From NCBI RefSeq assembly GCF_019805165.1, contig NZ_RWIJ01000003.1, positions 124,001-188,000 on the forward strand: a DNA stretch of 64,000 bases, given 5' to 3'. The notes under the pieces were generated by a model. It worked only from the letters and a program-made list of their open reading frames with translations. It did no database searches and had not been told where the DNA came from. Shown here in pieces: positions 27,482 to 35,122 of the stretch. The DNA comes from Azospirillum sp. 412522. Its GTDB lineage: Bacteria > Pseudomonadota > Alphaproteobacteria > Azospirillales > Azospirillaceae. Made by a program: the position numbers and the translations under genes. Position 1 is the stretch's first letter. Each line of letters opens with the position of its first letter.

Positions 27482-27517
27482 CCCTCTCCCGCCCAGGGAG
27501 AGGGATGGGGTGAGGGG
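27482..27517 (+). repeat. single REP-like palindrome before the acetyltransferase
   Basis: CCCTCTCCC-gccca-GGGAGAGGG followed by ATGGGGTGAGGGG. It is the same family as at 13.7, 35.0 and 49.8 kb. The terminal GAGGGG (27512-27517) lies five bases before the ATG of the next gene and looks like its ribosome-binding site. Confidence 0.8.
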
Positions 27518-27522
27518 CAAGC

Positions 27523-28113
27523 ATGATCCGTCTCCTCGGCGCCGGCCTCCTCAGTCCACCCGCGGTCCGGCTCGACGGGTCGGCCTGCTACATCCGGCCG
27601 CCCTTGCCGCGCGATTGGCGGGAATGGGCCGACCTTCGGGCCGCCTCGCGCGGTTTCCTGACGCCTTGGGAGCCCACTTGGCCGGCCGATGCCCTGACGA
27701 GGACGGCTTTCGCCCGGCGGTTGCGGCGGCAGGCGCAGGAATGGCGGGACGATCTCGGCTACAGCTTCCTGATCTTCGACCGCGCGACCGACGCTCTGGT
27801 CGGCGGTCTCGGCCTGACCAACATCCGCCGCGGCGTGGCGCAGATGGGCACGCTCGGCTATTGGGCCGGCCAGCCCTATGCCCGCAACGGCTATGTGTCC
27901 GGCGGCACCCGGCTGGCCCTGGAGTTCGCCTTCGGGCAGCTCGGACTGCACCGGGTCGAGGCGGCCTGTCTGCCCACCAACCTGCCGAGCCGGGGCCTGC
28001 TGGAAAAGGTCGGCTTTGCCTATGAAGGCTATGCCCGCGGCTACCTGCGCATCGACGGCGCATGGCGCGACCACGTCCTCTACGCCATCCTGCGGGAGGA
28101 GTGGCAGGGCTGA
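27523..28113 (+). CDS. GNAT N-acetyltransferase, RimJ/RimL type
   Basis: A 196-residue acetyltransferase with the RimJ-like pattern: YIRPPLPRDWREWADLRAASRGFL at the N terminus, GGLGLTNIRRGVAQMGTLGYW in the core and ALEFAFGQLGLHRVEAACLPTNLPSRGLLEKVGF at the acetyl-CoA binding end. Homologues acetylate the N terminus of ribosomal proteins S5 or L12, and in this lineage it is often adjacent to the M16 peptidase gene. The target here is not determined. Its ribosome-binding site appears to be the end of a REP repeat. Confidence 0.88.
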   Translation: MIRLLGAGLLSPPAVRLDGSACYIRPPLPRDWREWADLRAASRGFLTPWEPTWPADALTRTAFARRLRRQAQEWRDDLGYSFLIFDRATDALVGGLGLTNIRRGVAQMGTLGYWAGQPYARNGYVSGGTRLALEFAFGQLGLHRVEAACLPTNLPSRGLLEKVGFAYEGYARGYLRIDGAWRDHVLYAILREEWQG

Positions 28114-28150
28114 GACAAGCCTCCCCGCACCCCATCCCGCCTGGCATCGG

Positions 28151-28420
28151 TCACTTCGGCGGCTGGTTGTTGCCGTGGGCATCCTGCTGCTGATCCGCCT
28201 GCTTCTTGGCGGCCTCGTCCTTCTTCTTGGCCTCGTGGTGGCCGACCGCGCAGCCGAGGGCGGCACCGGCGACCCCGTGGCCCGACCCGACCATATGGCC
28301 GGCGACCCCGCCGACGGCCGCACCCTTCACGCATCCCTTGGCCTCGGCCGAGTGGGGCAGGGCGGCGATGCCGCCGGCCAGGACCGCGACCGACAAGGCG
28401 GCAAAGACTGTCTTCATCAT
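28151..28420 (-). CDS. small secreted glycine-zipper protein
   Basis: An 89-residue protein with a Sec signal peptide (MKTVFAALSVAVLAGGIAALPHSAEA) and a glycine-zipper segment (GAAVGGVAGHMVGSGHGVAGAALG) as in 17-kDa surface antigen-like proteins, then a Lys/Glu/Gln-rich tail. It probably sits in the periplasm or outer membrane. GGAAGG lies ten bases before the ATG at 28420; the longer frame from 28438 would use an ATG that overlaps this site. Function unknown. Confidence 0.75.
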   Translation of the reverse strand: MMKTVFAALSVAVLAGGIAALPHSAEAKGCVKGAAVGGVAGHMVGSGHGVAGAALGCAVGHHEAKKKDEAAKKQADQQQDAHGNNQPPK

Positions 28421-28491
28421 GACGGATGATCCTTCCATTCGACGGGAGCGTCGATGGAACGGAAACAGCCATCGATATGCCGCGGTTCCAG

Positions 28492-29886
28492 TCAGCGCTG
28501 GTCCAGCTTGATCTCGATGCGGCGGTTCTTCGCCAGTGCCTCGTCGGAGGTGCCCGGGTCGATGGGCTGGAACTCGCCGAAGGCGGCGGCGGCGAGCCGC
28601 TCGGGGGGAATGCCCTGGTCGACCAGGAACTTGACCACCGACAGCGCGCGGGCCGAGGACAGTTCCCAGTTGGAGGCGAACTGGAAGCGCACCGGCTTGA
28701 TATCGGTGTGGCCGTCCACCCGCAGCACCCAGTTGATGTCGGACGGGATCGCCTTGCCGATCTCGATCAGGGTGCGGGCGAGGTCGGCCAGACGCTGCTT
28801 GCCGGCCTCCTCCAACGTCGCCGACCCCGACGGGAAGAGCAATTCGGACTGGAAGACGAAGCGGTCGCCGACAATCCGCACGTCCGGCCGGTTGCCCAGC
28901 GCCTCGCGGACACGCCCGAAGAACTCCGAGCGATAGCGGGCAAGGTCCTGAACCTTGGCGGCGAGCGCCTGATTGAGCCGGGCACCCAGTTCGGCGATCT
29001 GCACCTTCTGCTCGGCCGACGCCTTCTCCGAGACCTCCAGCGCCGCACCGATGCGGGCGAGCTGCTCGCGGAGCGCCAGGAGCTGCTGGTTCAGCAGGTC
29101 GATCTGCTGCTTGCTCTTCGTGCCTTCCGTCTGTTCGCCGGTCAGCGAGGTCATCAGGTCGCGGATGCGGAGGTCGCGCTGCTCCAGGTCCTTCTGGGCT
29201 TGGCTGCGGTTGTCGGCCAGTTGCGACTCCAGTCCCTTCAGCCGGATGTCGCGCTGGTCGATCTCCTTCTGCGCCAGCATGGTCTTCTCGGCAGCGGAGG
29301 CCAGTTCCGACTCAAGCGCCTTGGCCCGGTCGCGGGTGGTGCCGAGTTCGGACAGCAGGGCCTGACGCTGCTGTTCGGTCAGCTTGGTGGCGGCAACGGC
29401 GGCGGCCAGTTCGCCTTCCAGTTTCTGCCGGGCGTCCCGCAGGGCCTTGATGTCGGCCTGGAGGCTGAGGATTTCCTTCAGCTTCAGGTCCAGCGTCTCG
29501 CGGTCGACTCGGACATTGCGTTGAAGCTCTTCCAACGTCCGGGTGGTACGGTCGCGGTCCTCCTGAAGCTGGCTCAGCTTCAGGGTCATGTCGTCGCGGG
29601 CGGTGACGGAGGTCTGCAACTCGGTCGACAGCTGGGTGATGTTGACCCGCAGGTCGCCGTTGGCCTCCCGCTCCATCGCCAGCAGGTCGTTCATCTCCGC
29701 GATCTTGTGGTTCAGGACGGTCAACTGCTCGTCACGGCCGGTCAGGGCGGTGGCGAGGTAGAATTGCGCCACGACGAAGATCATCAGCAGGAAGATGACG
29801 ACCATCACCAGCGATGACAGGGCGTCGACCCAGCCGGGCCAGGCGTTGGCGTCGCGGTGGCCATTGCGGCGGCTGATGCTGGCCAT
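28492..29886 (-). CDS. MotB/OmpA-like peptidoglycan-binding protein with long coiled coil
   Basis: A 464-residue protein: one N-terminal membrane segment (VDALSSLVMVVIFLLMIFVVAQFYLA, about 20-45) as in MotB/ExbD, a long heptad-rich coiled coil from about 50 to 320, and a C-terminal OmpA-like peptidoglycan-binding domain (FVFQSELLFPSGSATL, VLRVDGHTDIKPV, LSSARALSVVKFLVDQGI). Together with the ExbB/MotA-like protein 36 bases upstream it should form a proton-driven stator-like complex reaching the cell wall. GGGAG lies six bases before the ATG. It is not a flagellar MotB by context; its load is unknown. Confidence 0.85.
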   Translation of the reverse strand: MASISRRNGHRDANAWPGWVDALSSLVMVVIFLLMIFVVAQFYLATALTGRDEQLTVLNHKIAEMNDLLAMEREANGDLRVNITQLSTELQTSVTARDDMTLKLSQLQEDRDRTTRTLEELQRNVRVDRETLDLKLKEILSLQADIKALRDARQKLEGELAAAVAATKLTEQQRQALLSELGTTRDRAKALESELASAAEKTMLAQKEIDQRDIRLKGLESQLADNRSQAQKDLEQRDLRIRDLMTSLTGEQTEGTKSKQQIDLLNQQLLALREQLARIGAALEVSEKASAEQKVQIAELGARLNQALAAKVQDLARYRSEFFGRVREALGNRPDVRIVGDRFVFQSELLFPSGSATLEEAGKQRLADLARTLIEIGKAIPSDINWVLRVDGHTDIKPVRFQFASNWELSSARALSVVKFLVDQGIPPERLAAAAFGEFQPIDPGTSDEALAKNRRIEIKLDQR

Positions 29887-29922
29887 GAGTGCTCCCGGCG
29901 TTGGCCTTCGGTGCTTTGGGGG

Positions 29923-31116
29923 TCAGCGCGGCTGCTGGTCGGCTTCTTCGGCGAGCGCGGCGATGGTGCGGGCCAGCAGCTTGATCTCGCTGCGGATCTC
30001 CTGCACCGCCTGGACGCGGCCGTTGGAGGATTCCTCGACGATGCGGGCGAGGTAGATGTCCATGTTGCGCAGATGCTGGCGCGAGGCGTCGTCGAAGCCG
30101 CCGCCTGCGGTCTCCGCCAGCCGGTCGAGCAGGCCTTTCACTTCCAGCTGGTTCTCGCCCAGCCGCAGGAGAAGCTGCTGTTCGGCCCGCATATGGTCGG
30201 TCAGGCTCGACAGCCGCTCGGTCAAGGCCATCAGGTTGGCGTTGGCGGCGCGCCGGCCCTCTTCGGCGGTGGCGACCGTGCGCTGGAGGGAGTCGAGATT
30301 CTCGGCGGTCTGCTCCAGCAGGGCGGTCAGGTAGGCCGAGGCGGCGTGGTCGCCCGACTCGAGCCCGCCGGCGGCGCCGCTCGACAGGCGGGTGGCGCTG
30401 GACAGCCAGTCCTCCAGATCCTGGAAGAAGCGGTTGTGGGCCTGGCTGGCCTGGAGCTCGAGAAAGCCCAGCACCAGCGACCCGGCCAGACCGAAGAGCG
30501 AGGAGGAGAAGGCCGTGCCCATGCCGACCAGCGGCGCTTCCAGCCCCTGTTGCAGGTGGGAGAACATGGTGCCGACGTCGCCGCCCTGGACCGACAGGCT
30601 GCCGATGACGCCGCCTACCGACTGCACCGTGTGCAGCAGGCCCCAGAAGGTGCCGAGCAGGCCGAGGAAGATCAGCAGGCCGATCAGGTAGCGCGACAGT
30701 TCCCGCGATTCGTCGAGGCGCGAGGCGATGCCGTCCAGCAGGGAGCGCATCGACAGGGCCGACAGGGTCAGCCGGCCGCGCCGCTCGCCCAGCATGCGCG
30801 CCATCGGGGCCAGCAGCACCGGCTCCTGCAACGATGCGGGGGCGACGCCGCTCTGGTACTGCTCCAGCCAGGCCACTTCGGGGCGGAGCATCAGGACCTG
30901 GCGGAAGATGAAGGCGATGCCGGCGAGCAGCGTCGCCAGGATGACGCCGTTCAGCGGCGCGTTGTTCAGGAAGGCCGACTTCAGGGCGGGGAACAGCAGG
31001 CCGGTCACCGCGCCGACCACCACCAGGAACAGGATCATCCGGGTCAGGAACCGCTCCGGGCGTGTCATGAGGGCGGATACCTCCAGCGGTCGGGTCGTCG
31101 GGATGATGGCGGTCAT
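29923..31116 (-). CDS. ExbB/TolQ/MotA-like proton-channel protein
   Basis: A 397-residue membrane protein with hydrophobic segments near residues 25-65 (FLTRMILFLVVVGAVTGLLF and NGVILATLLAGIAFIF), a cytoplasmic loop, and a MotA/TolQ/ExbB core near 140-225 (LIGLLIFLGLLGTFWGLLHTV and MGTAFSSSLFGLAGSLVLGFL). The C-terminal third (about 240-397) is a predicted cytoplasmic coiled coil, unlike short ExbB or TolQ. It precedes the MotB/OmpA-like gene and is preceded by a Pro-rich OmpA-like gene, all on the minus strand. GGAG lies four bases before the ATG. Confidence 0.85.
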   Translation of the reverse strand: MTAIIPTTRPLEVSALMTRPERFLTRMILFLVVVGAVTGLLFPALKSAFLNNAPLNGVILATLLAGIAFIFRQVLMLRPEVAWLEQYQSGVAPASLQEPVLLAPMARMLGERRGRLTLSALSMRSLLDGIASRLDESRELSRYLIGLLIFLGLLGTFWGLLHTVQSVGGVIGSLSVQGGDVGTMFSHLQQGLEAPLVGMGTAFSSSLFGLAGSLVLGFLELQASQAHNRFFQDLEDWLSSATRLSSGAAGGLESGDHAASAYLTALLEQTAENLDSLQRTVATAEEGRRAANANLMALTERLSSLTDHMRAEQQLLLRLGENQLEVKGLLDRLAETAGGGFDDASRQHLRNMDIYLARIVEESSNGRVQAVQEIRSEIKLLARTIAALAEEADQQPR

Positions 31117-31164
31117 GATGCTCCGAAGGGGTGTTCCGATCAGACCTCGCGCACGGGGTGGGCG

Positions 31165-31947
31165 CTACTCGTTCAGAAAGACTGCATCGATGCGATCGGG
31201 AACCCCGCCGCCGTCGTCGAGGCCCAGCGCACGGACATCGACGCGCGTGCTGCGGATCCCGAAGGCGGTCAGCCGCTCGCGCAGCGCCAGCGCCCGGGCC
31301 AGCGCCCGTTGTCGCGCCTCCCGCGCCGTGTCGGGGGTGCCGCTGGCGTAGGAGCGAAGCTGGAGCCTCGCGGTGTCGCTGGCGCGCAGCCGCTCGACGA
31401 TCCGGTCGACCACGGCGTCTGCCGCATCCGGCAGATTGGTGGCATCAGCCGGGAACACAAGGCTCAAAACGCTCGAAGGTGGCAGGCTAGCCACCGGAGG
31501 TGCCGCCTCCGGTGGAGGGGGTAGCGCGGCCGTGTCGGTCCGCGGCGTGGCGGGCGCCGGCGCGGCGGTTCCTGCCTGGGCGGCGGACTGCGGCGGCTGA
31601 GCAGGGGGGACGTTCGGAGTCCCGCTGGGATTCTGGGCCGGCTGGCTGCGGGCGGCGGTGCGCGGTGCCGGTTGGGCCGGACCTTCGGTCAGCGCGGGCA
31701 CCGGAGGAGCCTCGAGCGGCTGCGGCAGGACGAGGCGCGGCGGCGCCTTGACCGGCGGCGGAGTACGCAGATTGGGGCGGGGAGGGGCGGGCAGCGGAAC
31801 GGCGTTTTCCAGCGTCAGTCCGGCAGGAGAGGCTCCCGGACCATTGGCCGGAGTCGCCGCCGACAGGGCAGCCGGAGAGAGCGTCCAGACCGCACACAGA
31901 GCGGCGGCGGCAAGGTGCTTGCGGTCGGCGTATCCCCAGCGGCCCAA
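31165..31947 (-). CDS. proline-rich OmpA-like periplasmic protein
   Basis: About 260 residues: a signal peptide (HLAAAALCAVWTLSPAALSA), a long Pro/Ala-rich linker of about 130 residues, and a C-terminal OmpA-like domain (VLSLVFPADATNLPDAADAVVDRIVERL, LQLRSYASGTPDTAREARQRALARALALRERL). It likely spans the periplasm and binds peptidoglycan or the outer membrane. The start is uncertain: the TTG at 31947 gives a normal signal peptide, while the frame runs open to a TTG at 32010. It lies upstream of the ExbB/MotA-like gene on the same strand, so the three may form one complex. Confidence 0.75.
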   Translation of the reverse strand: MGRWGYADRKHLAAAALCAVWTLSPAALSAATPANGPGASPAGLTLENAVPLPAPPRPNLRTPPPVKAPPRLVLPQPLEAPPVPALTEGPAQPAPRTAARSQPAQNPSGTPNVPPAQPPQSAAQAGTAAPAPATPRTDTAALPPPPEAAPPVASLPPSSVLSLVFPADATNLPDAADAVVDRIVERLRASDTARLQLRSYASGTPDTAREARQRALARALALRERLTAFGIRSTRVDVRALGLDDGGGVPDRIDAVFLNE

Positions 31948-32067
31948 AACGATGCGTCCCGTTAAACCTTTGTCGTGCAAACCATAGCCTATCGATCGCT
32001 CCAGCCACAACCGCTCATCCGCCGCTCCCCTTCGGGAAGACGGCGGAGGGGCGGCCCGGCGGAACGC

Positions 32068-32865
32068 TCAGCCCCTGGCGGACTTCAACAGGCGGGAGAC
32101 CGGGACCTGGAGGTGGCTGTTGGCGGCGAGCACGTTGCCGGTGAAGACCGGATTGCGGCCGCCCTCGATCTCGCCGACGAAGCCGCCCGCCTCGGTGACC
32201 ATCAGCACGCCGGCGGCGCAGTCCCACGGAGCCAGGCCGCGCTCCCAATAGGCGTCGAACCGGCCGGCGGCGGTATAGGCGAGGTCGAGCGAGGCGGCGC
32301 CGAAGCGGCGGATGCCCGCCACCTCCTTCATCACCGCTTCCTGTTCCTTCAGGAAGGTGGCGTGGTCGCCGCGCCCCTTGAAGGGGATGCCGGTGGCGAT
32401 CACGCAATCCTCCAGCTTGCGGCGTTCGGACACGCGCAGGCGGGTGTGGTTGACAAAGGCGCCGGCCCCCTTCTCGGCCCAGAACAGCTGGTCGCCGATG
32501 GGGGCGTAGATCACGCCGGCGACGATCTCGCCGTTGCGCTCGGCTCCGATGGAGATCGCCCAGTGCGGCAGGCCGTGCAGGAAGTTGGTGGTGCCGTCGA
32601 GCGGATCGACGATCCAGCGCGCCTCGGCGTCGCTGCCCTTGGACGCGCCGCTCTCCTCCATCAGGAAGCCGAACTCCGGACGCGCCTTCTGCAGCTCTTC
32701 GCGCAGGGTGCGTTCGGCCTTCAGATCGGCGGCGGACACGAAATCCGCCGGCCCCTTGCGCGACACCTGGAGGTGTTCGACCTCGCCGAAGTCGCGGACG
32801 AGACCCCGGGCGGCCTTTTCGGCGGCGCGGACCATGACGTTGATGAGAGCGGAGCGGGTGGCCAT
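32068..32865 (-). CDS. suhB: inositol monophosphatase family protein (SuhB-like)
   Basis: A 265-residue magnesium-dependent phosphatase. The metal-binding motifs are visible: GFLMEESG (about 65-72), WIVDPLDGTTNFLHG (about 84-98) and GLAPWDCAAGVLMVTEAGG (about 210-228). SuhB proteins dephosphorylate inositol-1-phosphate and in E. coli also take part in rRNA transcription antitermination. It is on the same strand as efp, 97 bases downstream of it. Confidence 0.93.
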   Translation of the reverse strand: MATRSALINVMVRAAEKAARGLVRDFGEVEHLQVSRKGPADFVSAADLKAERTLREELQKARPEFGFLMEESGASKGSDAEARWIVDPLDGTTNFLHGLPHWAISIGAERNGEIVAGVIYAPIGDQLFWAEKGAGAFVNHTRLRVSERRKLEDCVIATGIPFKGRGDHATFLKEQEAVMKEVAGIRRFGAASLDLAYTAAGRFDAYWERGLAPWDCAAGVLMVTEAGGFVGEIEGGRNPVFTGNVLAANSHLQVPVSRLLKSARG

Positions 32866-32962
32866 GGGTGTGGGTGTACCGTTTTATGCAGGAACCAGAA
32901 AACAATACACCGGCCTCCGCGCATGGCGAAGACCGGTGATGGCAGGACGGACCTGGGAAGGA

Positions 32963-33529
32963 TCAGTCCTTGGCGCGCTCGACGTATTCGCCGCTGGCGG
33001 TATCGACGACGACGCGGGTCCCGGCCTCGATGTGCGGCGGAACCAGGATCGACACGCCGTTCTCCAGCTTGGCCGGCTTGTAGGAGGAAGAGGCCGTCTG
33101 GCCCTTCACCACCGGGTCGGATTCGGTGATCAGCAGCGTGACCTTGCCGGGGATCTCGACGCCCAGCGGCGAGCCTTCGTGGCTCTGCACCGTGACTTCC
33201 ATGCCGTCCTGCAGGAAGACGGCCGGTTCGCCGATGATGTCGCGCGGGATGGCGACCTGTTCGAAGGTCTCCTTGTCCATGAAGGTGAAGCTGTCACCTT
33301 CGGCGAAGAGGAAGGTCATCTCATGCTCGTCCAGGCGAGCGCGCTCAACGGTCTCCTGGGTGCGGAACCGCTCGATCGACTTGGTGCCGGTGCGAACGTC
33401 CTTCATTTCCAGCTGGATGAAGGCGCCGCCCTTGCCAGGCTGCACGATGGCGGTTTTGGTGATGACCCAGAGCTTTCCGTTGTGCTCCAGCACATGGCCG
33501 GGGCGCATCGTGTTGGCATTGACCTTCAT
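32963..33529 (-). CDS. efp: translation elongation factor P
   Basis: A 188-residue three-domain OB-fold protein that relieves ribosome stalling at polyproline stretches. The modification loop is PGKGG with the acceptor lysine at residue 33, the type used by EpmA-type enzymes. The domains end with the usual SGEYVERAKD. Its divergent neighbour encodes EpmA, the lysyl-transferase that modifies this lysine. The window itself contains strong EF-P clients, such as TolA with its long proline runs. Confidence 0.97.
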   Translation of the reverse strand: MKVNANTMRPGHVLEHNGKLWVITKTAIVQPGKGGAFIQLEMKDVRTGTKSIERFRTQETVERARLDEHEMTFLFAEGDSFTFMDKETFEQVAIPRDIIGEPAVFLQDGMEVTVQSHEGSPLGVEIPGKVTLLITESDPVVKGQTASSSYKPAKLENGVSILVPPHIEAGTRVVVDTASGEYVERAKD

Positions 33530-33885
33530 GGCTTACTCGTGACTTCCAGAAATACGGGCGGCGCGGACCCTACCAGCTTGGCCGCCCATAGGCAACGGCG
33601 CGCAACGCTGACGGCGCGCGATCCCGCCGATTGGCGGGAGATTCTTCGCCGAACCGCTCCGCGCAGTTTGGAATGGTTCCAGCAATGGGGCGTTTGGAAC
33701 GTTTGAAACGTTTTTGCCGACCTTGTTCAGCGTTCCATCCGCGCCTGCCTTGCGGCTCGCCGGCGACGGGCCGAGTTTACCACGGGATGCCGCTGTGACC
33801 AATGCCGAGCCGGCTTGAGTGCGCCGCCCGTGGGTGCTCTGATGCGGCCGCACTCCTTTCGACCGTCCAATAAGAGCACCTCCGC
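33530..33885. other. divergent intergenic region between efp and epmA
   Basis: This 356-base region should contain both promoters. It holds copy 2 of the dispersed 66-bp repeat (33680-33744). No other gene or RNA is evident; the short open frames are low-complexity. Confidence 0.5.
33680..33744 (-). repeat. copy 2 of the 66-bp dispersed repeat
   Basis: Read on the minus strand it begins GCGCGGATGGAACGCTGAAC and continues with AAAAACGTTTCA, ACGTTCCAAACG and CCATTGCTG, matching 24583-24648 in order. It contains a tandem-like AACGTTTCA/AACGTTCCA/AACG pattern. It lies 142 bases before the epmA start. Confidence 0.7.
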
Positions 33886-34953
33886 ATGTCCGCCCCTCTC
33901 CGTTCCGCCGAGCTTCCCCCCTGGCATCCCGAGGCGCTGGCCCGCCGCCGGCCCTTTCTGGCGGCGCGCGGCCGGGTGCTGAACGCCGTCCGCCGCGTGT
34001 TCGAGGAGCTGGCCTTCATCGAGGTCGACACGCCGGCCCTGCAGGTCTCGCCGGGGATGGAGCCGCATCTCCAGGCCTTCGCCACCGAACTGCAAGGGCC
34101 GCACCCGGACGACCGCCGGCCGCTCTACCTGCACACCAGCCCGGAATTCGCCATGAAGAAGCTGCTGGTCGCGGGCGTGCCCCGGCTGTGGCAACTGGCG
34201 CATGTCTACCGCAACGGAGAGCGGTCGGGGACGCACGCGCCGGAATTCTCGATGCTGGAATGGTATCGGGCGGGCGACGGCTACCGCACCCTGATCGATG
34301 ATTGTCGCGAGCTGCTGTGCGCCGGGGCCGAGGCCGGGGGGCGGCGGATGTTCAGCTTCCGCGGCATGAGCTGCGATCCGTTCGCGTCATGGCGGGTGCT
34401 GAGCGTGCCGGACGCCTTCCGGGACTATGCCGGGATCGACCTGATGGCGACCTATGACGGCAGCCACGATCCCGATCCGGCGGCGCTGGCGGCGGAGGCG
34501 GCGCGCATCGGCATCGCGCCCCATGACGGCGACCGCTGGGAGGATATCGTCTTCCGCATCATGTTCGACCGGATCGAACCGCATCTGGGCGAGGGCGTGC
34601 CCTGCGTGCTGACCGATTATCCGCTGTGCATGGCGGCGCTGTCGCGGCCGAAGCCGGAGGATCCGCGGCTGGCGGAGCGGTTCGAGCTGTATGCCTGCGG
34701 GCTGGAACTGGCCAACGCCTTCGGCGAACTGACCGACCCGGCGGTGCAGCGCGCCCGTTTCGAGGCGGACATGGACCTGAAGGAACGGATCTACGGCGAG
34801 CGCTTCCCGGTGGACGAGGACTTCCTGGCGGCGCTGGAGCATGGCATGCCGCAGAGCAGCGGGATCGCCATGGGCTTCGACCGGCTGGCGATGCTGTGCA
34901 GCGGGGCCGAGAGCATCGAGCAGGTGCTGTGGCTGCCGGTCGCGGGCGTGTGA
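33886..34953 (+). CDS. epmA: EF-P--(R)-beta-lysine ligase EpmA (PoxA/GenX)
   Basis: A 355-residue paralogue of the class II lysyl-tRNA synthetase catalytic core without the anticodon-binding domain. Class II motifs are seen: VDTPALQVSPGMEPHL, LYLHTSPEFAMKKLLVAG, VYRNGERSGTHAPEFSMLEWYRA (motif 2) and the C-terminal GIAMGFDRLAML (motif 3). It attaches (R)-beta-lysine to the EF-P lysine. It is divergent from efp. The lysine 2,3-aminomutase EpmB that makes the substrate is not encoded in this window. Confidence 0.93.
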   Translation: MSAPLRSAELPPWHPEALARRRPFLAARGRVLNAVRRVFEELAFIEVDTPALQVSPGMEPHLQAFATELQGPHPDDRRPLYLHTSPEFAMKKLLVAGVPRLWQLAHVYRNGERSGTHAPEFSMLEWYRAGDGYRTLIDDCRELLCAGAEAGGRRMFSFRGMSCDPFASWRVLSVPDAFRDYAGIDLMATYDGSHDPDPAALAAEAARIGIAPHDGDRWEDIVFRIMFDRIEPHLGEGVPCVLTDYPLCMAALSRPKPEDPRLAERFELYACGLELANAFGELTDPAVQRARFEADMDLKERIYGERFPVDEDFLAALEHGMPQSSGIAMGFDRLAMLCSGAESIEQVLWLPVAGV

Positions 34954-34967
34954 GGTGGTGGGGTTCT

Positions 34968-35113
34968 CCCTCTCCCGCCCCGGGGAGAGGGAAGGGGCCC
35001 AAGTGGAGCTTGGGAAGGGTGAGGGGCAATCCAAGGATTAACAATCCACGTCCGGATTGCCCCTCCCCCTCCCGCCTTCGGCGGGTCCCTCCCTCTCCCG
35101 GGGCGGGAGAGGG
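34968..35113. repeat. inverted pair of REP-like palindromes between epmA and fadL
   Basis: It opens with CCCTCTCCCGCCCCGGGGAGAGGG and closes with CCCTCTCCCGGGGCGGGAGAGGG, with GGGTGAGGGG tails pointing inwards. The centre contains CAATCC...GGATTG repeats but no gene. It lies between the convergent epmA and fadL genes and may act as a transcription terminator for both. Confidence 0.85.
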
Positions 35114-35122
35114 CAAGCTGGC

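Noticed and set aside
28492..31116. MotA/MotB-like pair considered as a Zorya (ZorAB) defence module
   Set aside because: No ZorC, ZorD or ZorE-like gene lies nearby; the neighbours are a Pro-rich OmpA-like protein and a small secreted protein. A housekeeping envelope role is more likely.
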